Source of the DNA: Phycisphaeraceae bacterium
GTDB lineage: Bacteria; Planctomycetota; Phycisphaerae; Phycisphaerales; UBA1924
Length of the DNA: 64,000 bases
Reading direction: 5' to 3'
NCBI GenBank assembly: GCA_019636535.1
Contig: JAHBXK010000001.1
Location: 248,001 to 312,000 of the forward strand
Position 1 is the first letter of the stretch; each line of letters begins with the position of its first letter. Shown here in pieces: positions 1-8,755 of this stretch. Under the pieces are notes generated by a model, which searched no databases, was not told the DNA's origin, and saw only the letters and a program-made list of their open reading frames with translations. The position numbers were made by a program, and so were the translations under genes.

Positions 1-2279
1 CCGACGTCGCGAGAACCGGTGAAAGCGATCAGCGCCACGCGCGGATCGCGCACGAGCGCTGCGCCCACCGTTTCGCCCTGACCGAGACAGACCTGAAGCA
101 CGTCATCGGACTCGTCGTGCCCGAACTCGGCACGAAGCGCTTCATGGAGGATCTCGTGCATCTTCACGGCGACGCCAGGCGTCTGCTCCGCGGGCTTGAC
201 AATCACCGTGTTCCCGGTCACCATCGCCGCGACAGTCATGCCGCAACAGATCGCGAGCGGAAAGTTCCATGGACTGATGACGACCGCCACACCGCGCGGC
301 TGATACCACTGTTCGTCGAGTTCGCCGATAAAGCGGCCGATCCGCTCGCGCTTGAACATCGAAACGGCATGCCGCGCGTAGTACTCGCAGAAGTCGATCG
401 CCTCGCACACATCGGCATCGGCCTCTCGCCAGGTCTTGCCTGCCTCCTTGATCATCACACCGGCCAACCCATCGCGCCGGGCTCGCATCATCTCCGCCGC
501 GCGAACAAGCACCGAGGCACGTCGTCGCACGTCAACATCCCGCCAAGCATGGCACGCCGCAGCGGAACGCTGAACGATTGACTTCGCATCTTCGACCGTT
601 CGGTCCTTCAAGCCGCTCGGCACCTTGGCTGCCGCCACCGCCGCCGCGAATCGCTCGCGCGTGCCACGATCGGCAAAGTCACGGAAGGACTCGTTGAAGA
701 AGGGCTTTCCATCGCCGACACCGTCAACCGCCGGCGAGAGCGCGTGCTTGACAGGATTCAACCCCGTCGATCGCCCCCCCGCCTCCAGCGGCGTGCCGCC
801 CGCGCTCTCGCCGCGCACGCCATTCACATGCTCGTGCGGACTCTCCAGCAGTCTGTGCGGATCCGCATTATCTGCGAACCCGGCTTTCAACCACGATTCG
901 TTCGAGGTGTTCTCGAGCAATCGACGCACGAGATACGCCATGCCCGGGATCATCTCTCCGACCGGCACGTACTCGCGAATGCGCAGCCCCATCTCGCTCG
1001 CGGCGTGCTTCAACTGGTCCGCCATGCCGTGCAGCATCTGAAGTTCGAGTGCTGAGTGAGGCAATCCTCGCCTTTCCAGCGCTGCGAGCGCGAACGCGAT
1101 GGACCTCGCGTTGTGTGAGCCGAGCGCGAGTTTCACACCGCCTTCGCTCTTGGATCTCGGGCAGGCATCCAGAAAGGTCTCCGTCATGCGCTCGAAGCAC
1201 GCATCCGTCTGCCGCTTGGTCGGCCAGACGGGACACGGCCATCCCATCTGCTCGGCGTGAATGACCTGATAGTCCCAGTAAGCGCCCTTCACCAGTCTGA
1301 CCGTGACCTCACGACCGATGCGCTTGGACCACTCGCAAAGTCCTCGAGCATCCTGATCCCCCGACCGCAGGTACGCCTGAATGGCGATCCCCGCCTTGAA
1401 GTCGACCTGCTCGCAGCACCTCTGGAACAAGTCGATCGTGAGATCTTTGAGCGCGTACTGCTCCATGTCGAAGTTGACGAACACGCCTCGTACTCTCGCC
1501 GCCTCCAGAATCGGCACGATCCGCCGCATCAACTCCCGAATCGAACCCTCGGTGTCGATCGGATCGCACCTGGCAGAGAGTGAACTGATCTTGATGGAGA
1601 CATTCGTTCGAGGAATCGGCCCGAGGTGGTCTGACTCGAGCCGTGGGTTGGCTTTCCAGTCCGCAACGGAGTCGGGCAGGTTGTTCACCAAGTCGAGGTA
1701 CTTGCCCTGATACGCGTCGGCCTCAACCTCCGAGACGCACGCTTCACCCAACAGGTCGACACTGAAGGCAATCCCTTCACGCCAGAGAGTTTCGAGATTC
1801 TTCAAGGCGCTCGCAGCGTCGGTCCCCGCGATGAACTTCGACGCCATGCCCATGATCTGTTTGGATATCTGACCGGCCGCGAGCGACTTCGCGACCCCTC
1901 CCACTTTCAACGCCGCGGCGATCGGTGCCGGCACGGTGACGCCGGGCTGCGATAGATAGTCCTGAAGATGATCAAACACGTCCTCCGGCGTGCGGAGCAT
2001 CGGAAAGCAGTCGACGAACCGAAACAACTGGACCTTGAACTTTGGGTCTCGCATCGACCAGTTCATCAACGCATCGGAATAGAACTGCGCGGACAGCACA
2101 CCGGACCGGTGAGCCTTGGCACGCTGCAGCAACTCGGAACCGATCTCGAAGATCCGTCCCTCATCACTTCCCACGCCTGGCGGAGCGCCGAGTGTTCTCG
2201 TGCCCGCGCTCGTCATGGGAGCAGGTGCTTGGGATTTCGTGACGGAAGTGGTCTTGGGCTTACGCGAGAAGATCGCCAT
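1..2279 (-). CDS. putA: Bifunctional proline dehydrogenase / P5C dehydrogenase (partial)
   Basis: Oxidises proline to glutamate in two steps: an FAD-dependent proline dehydrogenase, then an NAD-dependent aldehyde dehydrogenase acting on pyrroline-5-carboxylate/glutamate semialdehyde. I translated the minus strand directly; the frame stays open from ATG at 2279 to the window edge. The N-terminal half carries proline dehydrogenase motifs (RLVKGAYWDYQ, ALGSHNARS, LQMLHGMADQL). The second half begins the aldehyde dehydrogenase fold with the cofactor segment SPWNFPLAICCGM and VIVKPAEQTPG, and ends at AFTGSRDVG at base 1. The catalytic cysteine of the second domain lies outside the window. The domain order matches PutA/RocA fusions. 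No N-terminal DNA-binding region is visible, so this is an enzyme-only form. It diverges from ribF across 170 bases. The family call is firm; the exact start is less so. Confidence 0.92.
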   Translation of the reverse strand, partial: MAIFSRKPKTTSVTKSQAPAPMTSAGTRTLGAPPGVGSDEGRIFEIGSELLQRAKAHRSGVLSAQFYSDALMNWSMRDPKFKVQLFRFVDCFPMLRTPEDVFDHLQDYLSQPGVTVPAPIAAALKVGGVAKSLAAGQISKQIMGMASKFIAGTDAASALKNLETLWREGIAFSVDLLGEACVSEVEADAYQGKYLDLVNNLPDSVADWKANPRLESDHLGPIPRTNVSIKISSLSARCDPIDTEGSIRELMRRIVPILEAARVRGVFVNFDMEQYALKDLTIDLFQRCCEQVDFKAGIAIQAYLRSGDQDARGLCEWSKRIGREVTVRLVKGAYWDYQVIHAEQMGWPCPVWPTKRQTDACFERMTETFLDACPRSKSEGGVKLALGSHNARSIAFALAALERRGLPHSALELQMLHGMADQLKHAASEMGLRIREYVPVGEMIPGMAYLVRRLLENTSNESWLKAGFADNADPHRLLESPHEHVNGVRGESAGGTPLEAGGRSTGLNPVKHALSPAVDGVGDGKPFFNESFRDFADRGTRERFAAAVAAAKVPSGLKDRTVEDAKSIVQRSAAACHAWRDVDVRRRASVLVRAAEMMRARRDGLAGVMIKEAGKTWREADADVCEAIDFCEYYARHAVSMFKRERIGRFIGELDEQWYQPRGVAVVISPWNFPLAICCGMTVAAMVTGNTVIVKPAEQTPGVAVKMHEILHEALRAEFGHDESDDVLQVCLGQGETVGAALVRDPRVALIAFTGSRDV

Positions 2280-2449
2280 GAACGGCTGGCTCCGCGGCTG
2301 GAACGGGGTTTCGCGGACCCGCTGGCCCGCTGACGGAGTGTAGATGGGCCCGGGATCGGCATGGTCGAAACTGGCGGTTCGGGCTACTTTGGGCCAAGCC
2401 ATCGCTAACCCAACATTCCTACCCTCTCAATCCACCGTCGGAGGGCATC

Positions 2450-3460
2450 CTGAGCGTCCCGAGCATCATTACGATCGGCAACTTTGACGGCGTGCACGCC
2501 GGCCATCGGGCGTTGCTCGATCGATGCCGCGCATTGCAAGACGCCGGTTCGGGACGCGTCGTGGCGATTACGTTCGATCCCGACCCACGCCAGATTCTCC
2601 GGAAGCCCGGCGACTTGCCCGCACGATTGACCAGTCGGCCGCAGCGCGACGCACTCCTGCGTTCGGCCGGGGCTGATCACGTTGAGTGGTTGAACGTGAC
2701 GCCTGCCTTGCTCGAACTGTCACCGAGCGAGTTTCTGTTGCCGCTGATCCAGCGTCTGAAGATCTCGGCAATCGTCGAAGGCCCGGACTTCCGATTCGGA
2801 CGCAATCGCGAGGGCGACATCCGCACGCTTCGGGACATCGCGCAGAGCACTGGCGTCCGCGTCGAGGTCGTGGAGCCGGTCGAGGTCGCGTTGAGCGATC
2901 ATCACGTCGTCCCGGCTCGGAGCACCGTGGCTCGCTGGCTGATCGGGCATGGCCGGATGTACGACGCGACGATCGTGCTGGGGAGACCCTACTCGGTGCA
3001 TGGCACCGTCGTTCGCGGCGATCGGCGCGGCAGGACGATCGGATATCCCACGGTGAACATCCAGACCACGCACATGATCCCCGCGGACGGGGTCTACGCC
3101 GGTTGCGCCACATTGCCCGATGGCCGCAGGATTCCTGCCGCGATCAGCGTGGGAACCAAGCCGACTTTCGGTCGTCACGAGCGAGCACTCGAAGCCTTCT
3201 TGCTCGAACATGATCCGAATGTCGATGAGGCAGCGCGTCGCGTATTCCGCAAGGAAGCGTGGCGAGAGGTCTCCGGCCTGAACGAGTACGGATGGTCGAT
3301 TGAATTGGAGATCGCCTCGTTCTTGCGAGATCAAGTACGCTTCCAATCGCTGCACGATCTGCTGGATCAGATGGACCGCGACTGCCGAACCGTGATCGAG
3401 ACTCTCGGCAATCGCAGCGAGTGCATCAGTCGCCCCGCGATGTTGGAGACTTCCGCTTGA
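2450..3460 (+). CDS. ribF: Bifunctional riboflavin kinase / FAD synthetase RibF (probable CTG start)
   Basis: Phosphorylates riboflavin to FMN and adenylylates FMN to FAD. The N-terminal nucleotidyltransferase half has the family motif TIGNFDGVHAGH, and the kinase half has GRTIGYPTVNI followed by DGVYAG. If translation began at the GTG at 2492, it would cut through the middle of the conserved N-terminal motif, so the start must lie upstream. The only sensible in-frame codon is CTG at 2450, preceded by GGAGG at 2440-2444 with 5 bases of spacing; no in-frame ATG, GTG or TTG was seen between the putA start and here. This gives 336 residues, normal for the family. The gene opens an operon: its stop overlaps the TTG start of the DHH phosphoesterase. 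Confidence 0.9.
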   Translation: MSVPSIITIGNFDGVHAGHRALLDRCRALQDAGSGRVVAITFDPDPRQILRKPGDLPARLTSRPQRDALLRSAGADHVEWLNVTPALLELSPSEFLLPLIQRLKISAIVEGPDFRFGRNREGDIRTLRDIAQSTGVRVEVVEPVEVALSDHHVVPARSTVARWLIGHGRMYDATIVLGRPYSVHGTVVRGDRRGRTIGYPTVNIQTTHMIPADGVYAGCATLPDGRRIPAAISVGTKPTFGRHERALEAFLLEHDPNVDEAARRVFRKEAWREVSGLNEYGWSIELEIASFLRDQVRFQSLHDLLDQMDRDCRTVIETLGNRSECISRPAMLETSA

Positions 3461-4560
3461 AGCCCGACGCGACAGACTACTCATCAACTCTGACGATCTA
3501 TCAAGCAGCCGAAGCCTTGCGGCGCTCGCGGAGGGCGATTGTGCTCACCCACGCCAAACCTGACGGCGACGCAATCGGTTCGGCACTCGCGAGCGCCAGA
3601 GCATTGCGGAGGCTCGGCGCTGAGACTGAGACATGGTTCGTCGGACCGATCCCACCGTGGATCGACGCGTTCGCCAACGACACGCCCAAACGGACGTTCT
3701 CGGGTGGGCCGAACCTGAGTTGCGTTCCGCTCGACAAGACGCCATGGCCGCCGACTGAAGGTCCGGGCATCGACCCGGATCTCATCCTGATTGTGGATAC
3801 CGGCAGTTGGGCACAGTTGGCCGAACTCCGATCATGGATCGAGCCCCGAACCGATCGCACGATCATCATCGATCACCATGTCCGCGGCGACACGGCGATC
3901 GCGTCGCGGCGATTGATCGATACGCCCGCCGCTTCGTGCACGCAGACTCTGGCGCCGATTCTCGCTTCGGCCCTGCAACTCACCGGCGCACACGAGTTTC
4001 CTGCCGACATCGCCGAGCCGCTCTACCTGGGACTCGCAACCGATACGGGCTGGTTCCGATTCGCGAGCGTTGCGCCGGAGACCTTCCGACTCGCCGGTGA
4101 TCTCATCCGGGCGGGAGTCGATCACACGCGCATCTACGAGGTGATCGAACAGCAGGACGAGTTCGCCCGCTGGCGACTGCTGGGCCGGGCGCTCGAGTCG
4201 GCGTGCAAACACCCGCTGGCAAGTGGCGGGTTCGCCTCGGTCATGAAACTCCGTGTCAGTGATTTCGAGGAGACCGAGGCCGACCGCAACGACACGGGCG
4301 GCTTCGCCGACAAACTGCTCTCGGTTCACGACGTGCGCGTGTCCGTCGTGCTCACCGAGCAGTCCGTGGCTGCGGGCGACGCTGCTGTGACTCGCATCAG
4401 TTCTCGCAGCAAACCCGGTCCGAAGGCCGTCGACGTCAATCGAGTCATGAGCCGGCTCGGCGGCGGTGGGCACGTGCTGGCGGCCGGGGCGAAGGTCAAG
4501 GCCACGCTCGATGAGGCCGAATCGCTCGTCCTTGGAGCGCTCAACGCGAGCCAAGCATGA
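3457..4560 (+). CDS. nrnA: DHH/DHHA1 phosphoesterase, NrnA-like nanoRNase / pAp phosphatase
   Basis: Predicted cytosolic Mn-dependent phosphoesterase that degrades short oligoribonucleotides and/or dephosphorylates 3'-phosphoadenosine 5'-phosphate. The N-terminal DHH domain shows LTHAKPDGDAIGS, LIVDTGSW, the hallmark IIIDHHVRGD and ATDTGWFRF, all metal-binding segments of the family. The DHHA1 domain ends with RLGGGGHVLAAGA, the glycine-rich substrate loop. I chose TTG at 3457, which overlaps the ribF stop as TTGA and has GGAG 8 bases upstream (3445-3448). A GTG at 3421 would add 12 residues and overlap ribF more deeply. About 367 residues, slightly longer than typical NrnA. A link to FAD synthesis is not obvious beyond co-transcription. 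Confidence 0.88.
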   Translation: MKPDATDYSSTLTIYQAAEALRRSRRAIVLTHAKPDGDAIGSALASARALRRLGAETETWFVGPIPPWIDAFANDTPKRTFSGGPNLSCVPLDKTPWPPTEGPGIDPDLILIVDTGSWAQLAELRSWIEPRTDRTIIIDHHVRGDTAIASRRLIDTPAASCTQTLAPILASALQLTGAHEFPADIAEPLYLGLATDTGWFRFASVAPETFRLAGDLIRAGVDHTRIYEVIEQQDEFARWRLLGRALESACKHPLASGGFASVMKLRVSDFEETEADRNDTGGFADKLLSVHDVRVSVVLTEQSVAAGDAAVTRISSRSKPGPKAVDVNRVMSRLGGGGHVLAAGAKVKATLDEAESLVLGALNASQA

Positions 4561-5441
4561 AGCGCCCACTCCCCCACCCACAGTCCTCCGCCGCGCGCCC
4601 GAAGCCCGGCGCTCGCCAAGCCGACGACGAGCACGACGCGGACGCGGCGGCGACACGGCCGAGTCGCCGCGGGCCCAACCGCCCGCCGCTGAAGCGACTC
4701 ACCACCACGCTCTGGGAGTATCCCAGCCAGCACTTCGACTCATGGATCGACGACGAGGGCAACGTCGTCCACGCGTCCGCCCGCATGCAGGGCGATAAGG
4801 ACTACGCCGGGGCCACACCGAGTTGGGTCGTCTGGCAACTACTGACCCGCTATACGCGTAAGGGCGACCTGATCGTCGATCCGATGTGCGGTAGCGGCAC
4901 CACCATCGACACCGCCCGTGAACTCGAGCGCAAGGCGCTCGGCTACGACTTGGCCGCGTCACGGCCCGACATCTTCCGCGCCGACGCCCGCAAACTGCCC
5001 GTCGAGGACGCCAAGGCCGACTTCGTCTTCATCGATCCGCCCTACTCCACGCACATCGACTACTCCGACGATCCGGCCTGCATCGGCAAACTCGACACCG
5101 CGCCCGACGCCGACGACGGCGGCAAGGCATACTACCAAGCCATGCGCAAGGTGATCGCCGAGTCCCACCGCATCCTCAAGCCACGGCGATACATGGCGCT
5201 CTACGTCAGCGACTCTTGGCGTAAGCGGCGTGGCGAGCCGGGCGGCGGGGGCGGCGTCTTCATGCCCATCGGATTCGAGTTGTTCTCGATCATGCGCGAG
5301 CGGTTCCGACCGATCGACATCATCGCCGTCGTCCGCCAGAACGCCAAACTCGGCAAGAGCAACTGGGCCAAGTCCGCTGCGGAGGGAAACTTCTTCCTGC
5401 GAGGGTTCAATTACCTGTTCATCATGAAGAAAGAGTCATGA
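4557..5441 (+). CDS. Site-specific DNA methyltransferase (N4/N6 amino-MTase), orphan
   Basis: S-adenosylmethionine-dependent methyltransferase likely to modify exocyclic amino groups of DNA. The SAM-binding motif I (DLIVDPMCGSGTTID, about residues 103-117) precedes the catalytic motif IV (FIDPPYS, about 158-164). The N-terminal part has TTLWEYPSQHF and then GDKDYAGATPSWVVWQLL, a motif X-like region seen in DNA methylases. The gene overlaps nrnA by ATGA at 4557-4560. No restriction endonuclase or specificity subunit lies nearby, so it looks like a solitary methyltransferase. The first 45 residues are rich in Ala, Arg and Pro and probably disordered. A tRNA or RNA guanine methyltransferase is an alternative because those also use DPPY, but no THUMP domain is visible. 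Confidence 0.78.
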   Translation: MKRPLPHPQSSAARPKPGARQADDEHDADAAATRPSRRGPNRPPLKRLTTTLWEYPSQHFDSWIDDEGNVVHASARMQGDKDYAGATPSWVVWQLLTRYTRKGDLIVDPMCGSGTTIDTARELERKALGYDLAASRPDIFRADARKLPVEDAKADFVFIDPPYSTHIDYSDDPACIGKLDTAPDADDGGKAYYQAMRKVIAESHRILKPRRYMALYVSDSWRKRRGEPGGGGGVFMPIGFELFSIMRERFRPIDIIAVVRQNAKLGKSNWAKSAAEGNFFLRGFNYLFIMKKES

Positions 5442-5449
5442 ACTTTCTT
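5427..5449. terminator. AT-rich hairpin at the methyltransferase / mnmA convergent junction
   Basis: A perfect 7-bp inverted repeat (AAGAAAG at 5427-5433, CTTTCTT at 5443-5449) surrounds a 9-base loop containing the methyltransferase stop codon and reaches into the mnmA stop. The two convergent genes are only 6 bases apart. A role in ending either transcript is inferred; there is no T-tract and the stem is weak. Confidence 0.3.
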
Positions 5450-6647
5450 ACTCGATCGCCGACTCGATCCACCCCCCGCCCAACACCCAATCCGGCTCCC
5501 GCCCGTCATACAGCACCACCGCCTGACCCGGCGTCACGGCCTCTTGCGGCGAGTCAAACGTGACCTCGAACCGGCCGAGTCTGCCCGACGGCGCGCGTGT
5601 GCCGAGCCCGGATTCTGCTCTATCCTGCAGTACGCGCACGCACGCCGGAACAGCCGCCGAGTTGTACCGGTACCGCGCCAAGACCCGCCGCTCGTCCCCG
5701 ATCGCCGGAAAATCGACCAGCCAGTTCGCTTCCCCCGCCGCGCACGATGTGGACATCAGCCGCTCCCGCGGCCCGACCGTCACGGTGTTCGTCGCCGGGT
5801 TCTTGCCCACCACGAAGATCGGATGCCCCAGTGCCACACCGATCCCCTTGCGCTGCCCGATTGTCAGCCGGTGCTGGCCGCCGTGCGTCCCAACTCGCTC
5901 GCCGCGCTCGTTCACCACCGGCCCCTCCCCCGCCACCTCCGGCCGTCGACGCTCCACCAGCCCCGCGTAGTCGTTGTCCGGCACAAAGCAGATCTCCTGC
6001 GAGTCCGGCTTGTCGAACGTCGGCAACCCCCACTCCCGCGCCAACTCCCGCACGCCCGACTTCTCGTGCGCCCCGATCGGCAGCAGCGTCGACTCCATCT
6101 GCTCACGCGGCAGACCGAACAGGACGTACGACTGGTCTTTGGCGTGATCCACGCCGCGCATGAGTCGGGTCCGGCCTGCCTCATCCCGCTCGATCCGCGC
6201 GTAGTGGCCGCTGGCCACGAAGTCCGCACCGATCTGGCCAGCGTACTCGTGCAGCCGGCCGAACTTCAGCCAGTCGTTGCACCGCACGCAGGGGTTCGGC
6301 GTCCGCCCGCTCGCGTACTCGTCCACGAAGTAATCGATGATTCGGCCGAAGTCCTTCTTGAAGTTCACGACGTAAAACGGGATGCCAAGTTCCGCCGCGA
6401 CCAGTCTCGCGTCCGCCGCGTCGTTGATCGAGCAGCACCCCTGGTGCCCGATCTTGATCTTCGCCGGGTCGCACGCCACCCCAGCGCTGTCGAAAGGCTC
6501 CAGGCTGTCCAGCGTCTCGCCCGGCGACCCGAGCCGCATGAACACCCCGACCACCTCGTAGCCTTCGCGCAGCAGCATCGCGGCGGCCACGGACGAATCC
6601 ACGCCGCCGGACATCGCGCACAACACTCGGCCCTTCCTGCTCGACAC
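5448..6647 (-). CDS. mnmA: tRNA-specific 2-thiouridylase MnmA
   Basis: Thiolates U34 in the wobble position of tRNA-Lys, -Glu and -Gln using ATP and a sulfur relay protein. The N-terminal PP-loop is AMSGGVDSSVAAAMLL. The first catalytic cysteine lies in RTPNPCVRCNDWLKFG and the second in SQEICFVPDNDY; ASGHYAR and GQRKGIGVALG are further family blocks. A small insert after VFMRLGS carries GETLDSLEPFDS. The frame is open to a TTG at 6692, but GTG at 6647 is better: it has AGGA 6 bases upstream and puts the PP-loop at the usual distance from the N-terminus, giving 399 residues. It converges with the upstream operon and lies downstream of two minus-strand genes. Confidence 0.95.
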   Translation of the reverse strand: MSSRKGRVLCAMSGGVDSSVAAAMLLREGYEVVGVFMRLGSPGETLDSLEPFDSAGVACDPAKIKIGHQGCCSINDAADARLVAAELGIPFYVVNFKKDFGRIIDYFVDEYASGRTPNPCVRCNDWLKFGRLHEYAGQIGADFVASGHYARIERDEAGRTRLMRGVDHAKDQSYVLFGLPREQMESTLLPIGAHEKSGVRELAREWGLPTFDKPDSQEICFVPDNDYAGLVERRRPEVAGEGPVVNERGERVGTHGGQHRLTIGQRKGIGVALGHPIFVVGKNPATNTVTVGPRERLMSTSCAAGEANWLVDFPAIGDERRVLARYRYNSAAVPACVRVLQDRAESGLGTRAPSGRLGRFEVTFDSPQEAVTPGQAVVLYDGREPDWVLGGGWIESAIE

Positions 6648-6700
6648 AGGCAATCCTACGAACACCCGTCTTCTGACGTTCGAGCCAGCCAAACCCAGGG

Positions 6701-7849
6701 CTATGGCCTTGGATTCACCGGAGGTTCCTCCTCCGGCGCCAGCTCATAGATTTCGTGGTCATCGCTGGGAGTTACGGCTCTGCGGGATGCAATGTCCGAC
6801 TTGTGCAGATTCATGTTCGGGAGCCCACGATCGATTCCACCCGCCGGTCGCGATGATGGCACGGCCCTTCGTTGTGCGTGCTGCGCACCCACGATCTCAC
6901 TCTCAACGAACTTCGCCCGCTCGGCCTTCTCCTTGAGTCGATCGGTCCGAGCGCGGTCGGTCAACTGATTGAGCATCGCCCACTTGGAAAGCGACACCAC
7001 CCGGTACAGCGACAGGGCCGTAACAAACGTGCCGGTCAATGCGGCGAGCGCGCAAAACGACAGAACGATCACCTCGAAGAAACTCACGCCCATCGCGACG
7101 ATCGCAACCGCCAGCAGGTAGGCAATCCCCCCGCCGCCGACGATCCAGATCGCCGCTCGCAGCTTGAAGACAAGAGCGATGTCGTTGGCCCAGTCGGCGA
7201 TCTCGCTCAAGTAGGCGAATAACGCGGCCAGCCCGACGATCGCCACTGCAAATCCGAGGTATGTAATGGCGACGGAAACGCCGTGCATCACCCCTGTCGG
7301 GAACACGGCGAGATGCCCGATCGTGCCGGCCGTCATGATGAGCCAGCCAAGCGAGCATACGCGAGCGGCAATCCGACGCTTGAACCACTCCCGGCCCGGC
7401 GGACGGGTCGCCGACGGCATTACGGGACGAGGTTGCGTCAGGCCAATTACTCCCCAGACCAGCAACAGCCCGGGAAAGAACATCAGCCCCCAAATCGCCG
7501 GCACTCGCGAACCGAACACCGCACAAGCGATCCAACATCCGACGAACAACAGGTACCCGAAGAACGCACACTGGGCGCTGGTCGAGAACGCTCGAAGCCA
7601 CGCCAACGGTGCGTGCGTGAAGTCGTCCGCCGCGCTGAGCCTGCTCGACGGCCTCCGAATCGCCCGCCCGCACTCAGGACACTTGCCGTCGGTGCGAAGC
7701 CCCTTCAGGCTGTAACCACATCCGGCGCAAACGCGATCGTCGAGAATGACCGTCGGAAGCGCCTTCCCGGAGAGTTCGCGTTCATCGATGGGCACGGCAC
7801 AGTGTACCGGAACCCGGAAGTTGCGCCTCAATCTTCGAGTAGGCACCAA
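6701..7849 (-). CDS. Zinc-ribbon multi-pass membrane protein
   Basis: Function unknown. Near the N-terminus is a zinc-ribbon motif, VCAGCGYSLKGL followed by KCPECGRAI, a pattern that recurs in the gene at 29651 here and is common in planctomycete membrane proteins. About six hydrophobic stretches follow (for example FFGYLLFVGCWIACAVF, IWGLMFFPGLLLVWGVIGL, ITYLGFAVAIVGLAALFAYL), then a polar C-terminal tail of about 90 residues. The longest frame starts at TTG 7849; GTG at 7795 would remove an Arg-rich stretch of 18 residues. Neither has a clear ribosome binding site. It lies between purQ and mnmA on the same strand and may be co-transcribed with purQ. The C-terminal tail contains a cluster of acidic residues. 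Confidence 0.75.
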   Translation of the reverse strand: MVPTRRLRRNFRVPVHCAVPIDERELSGKALPTVILDDRVCAGCGYSLKGLRTDGKCPECGRAIRRPSSRLSAADDFTHAPLAWLRAFSTSAQCAFFGYLLFVGCWIACAVFGSRVPAIWGLMFFPGLLLVWGVIGLTQPRPVMPSATRPPGREWFKRRIAARVCSLGWLIMTAGTIGHLAVFPTGVMHGVSVAITYLGFAVAIVGLAALFAYLSEIADWANDIALVFKLRAAIWIVGGGGIAYLLAVAIVAMGVSFFEVIVLSFCALAALTGTFVTALSLYRVVSLSKWAMLNQLTDRARTDRLKEKAERAKFVESEIVGAQHAQRRAVPSSRPAGGIDRGLPNMNLHKSDIASRRAVTPSDDHEIYELAPEEEPPVNPRP

Positions 7850-7876
7850 TACATGAGCCCAACCTGCCGAAGACTG

Positions 7877-8698
7877 CTACGAAACCGCGACTTCCGCCGC
7901 GGCCGCCACGGCGTTCCGGAACATCAGCAGCCCCGGAGGCTCACGGCGCCCCGACCGACCCGCCTCGTCCAGCCTCGTCCAGAACGGGTGCAAGCGCCAG
8001 TCCAAGTACCGTTCCGGGTGGGGCATCAGCCCGAAGATCCGACCCGTAAGGTCGCAGATGCCAGCGATGTCGTCGTCCGATCCGTTCACGGGTTCCGCGT
8101 ATCGGATCGCGACCTGTCCGGCTTGGCGGAGGGACGCGAGCAAATCGGGTGATTCGGCCACGAACCGCCCCTCGCCGTGAGCGATCGGCAGCATCATCGA
8201 CTGATCCGACCATCCGTCGTGCAGGCCCCGTGTCCACACGCACACAGTCGACGCTTCGATCCGCACGCGCACCCAGCGATCGATGAAGCGCCCCGTTTGA
8301 TTGTGCGTGAGCGCACATCGTTGGGCTGGCGCTGCGCTTTGGGGCCACTGCTCCCCCGATGCCGGGCCGGGAAGCAGACCGACCTGCACCAGAACCTGGA
8401 AGCCGTTGCAAGCGCCGATCATCGGCACGCCACGCTCGGCGGCCTTACGCAACGATGCGTACAGGCGATCGCGCAGCCGAGCCGCGAGGATTCGGCCCGA
8501 AGCGATGTCGTCCCCATACGAGAAGCCACCGGGGAACCCGATGAGGTCGGCATCTTCCAGTGTCGACGGCCGCTCGATGAGACGGTCGATGTGCACGAGC
8601 CTGACCGATGCCCCAGCCAACTCGAACGCTCTGCACATTTCTGCGTCGCAGTTCGTTCCGGGGGCTCGGATCACCGTCGCTCGGGGCGTGCGATTCAT
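7877..8698 (-). CDS. purQ: Phosphoribosylformylglycinamidine synthase subunit PurQ
   Basis: Glutaminase subunit of FGAM synthase in purine biosynthesis, releasing ammonia for the PurL subunit. It is a class I glutamine amidotransferase: APGTNCDAEM at the N-terminus, GFPGGFSYGDDIASGRIL, the nucleophile elbow IGACNGFQVLVQVGLLP with the catalytic cysteine, and GLMPHPERY carrying the catalytic His and Glu. The start is ATG at 8698, which places ATVIRAPGTNCD a few residues from the N-terminus; upstream extension to 8737 is not supported. At 273 residues it is longer than the 227-residue Bacillus type and fits the larger stand-alone forms. PurL and PurS are not in the window. Confidence 0.93.
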   Translation of the reverse strand: MNRTPRATVIRAPGTNCDAEMCRAFELAGASVRLVHIDRLIERPSTLEDADLIGFPGGFSYGDDIASGRILAARLRDRLYASLRKAAERGVPMIGACNGFQVLVQVGLLPGPASGEQWPQSAAPAQRCALTHNQTGRFIDRWVRVRIEASTVCVWTRGLHDGWSDQSMMLPIAHGEGRFVAESPDLLASLRQAGQVAIRYAEPVNGSDDDIAGICDLTGRIFGLMPHPERYLDWRLHPFWTRLDEAGRSGRREPPGLLMFRNAVAAAAEVAVS

Positions 8699-8755
8699 GC
8701 AGAACCTTAGTGCGGCGCGGGCCGTCGGGCCGACCACCCGTCGCTACGCTTGGTG

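Noticed and set aside
5544-6749. 401-residue plus-strand frame over mnmA
   Set aside because: It is the antisense of a well supported gene with Arg/Pro/His-rich translation.
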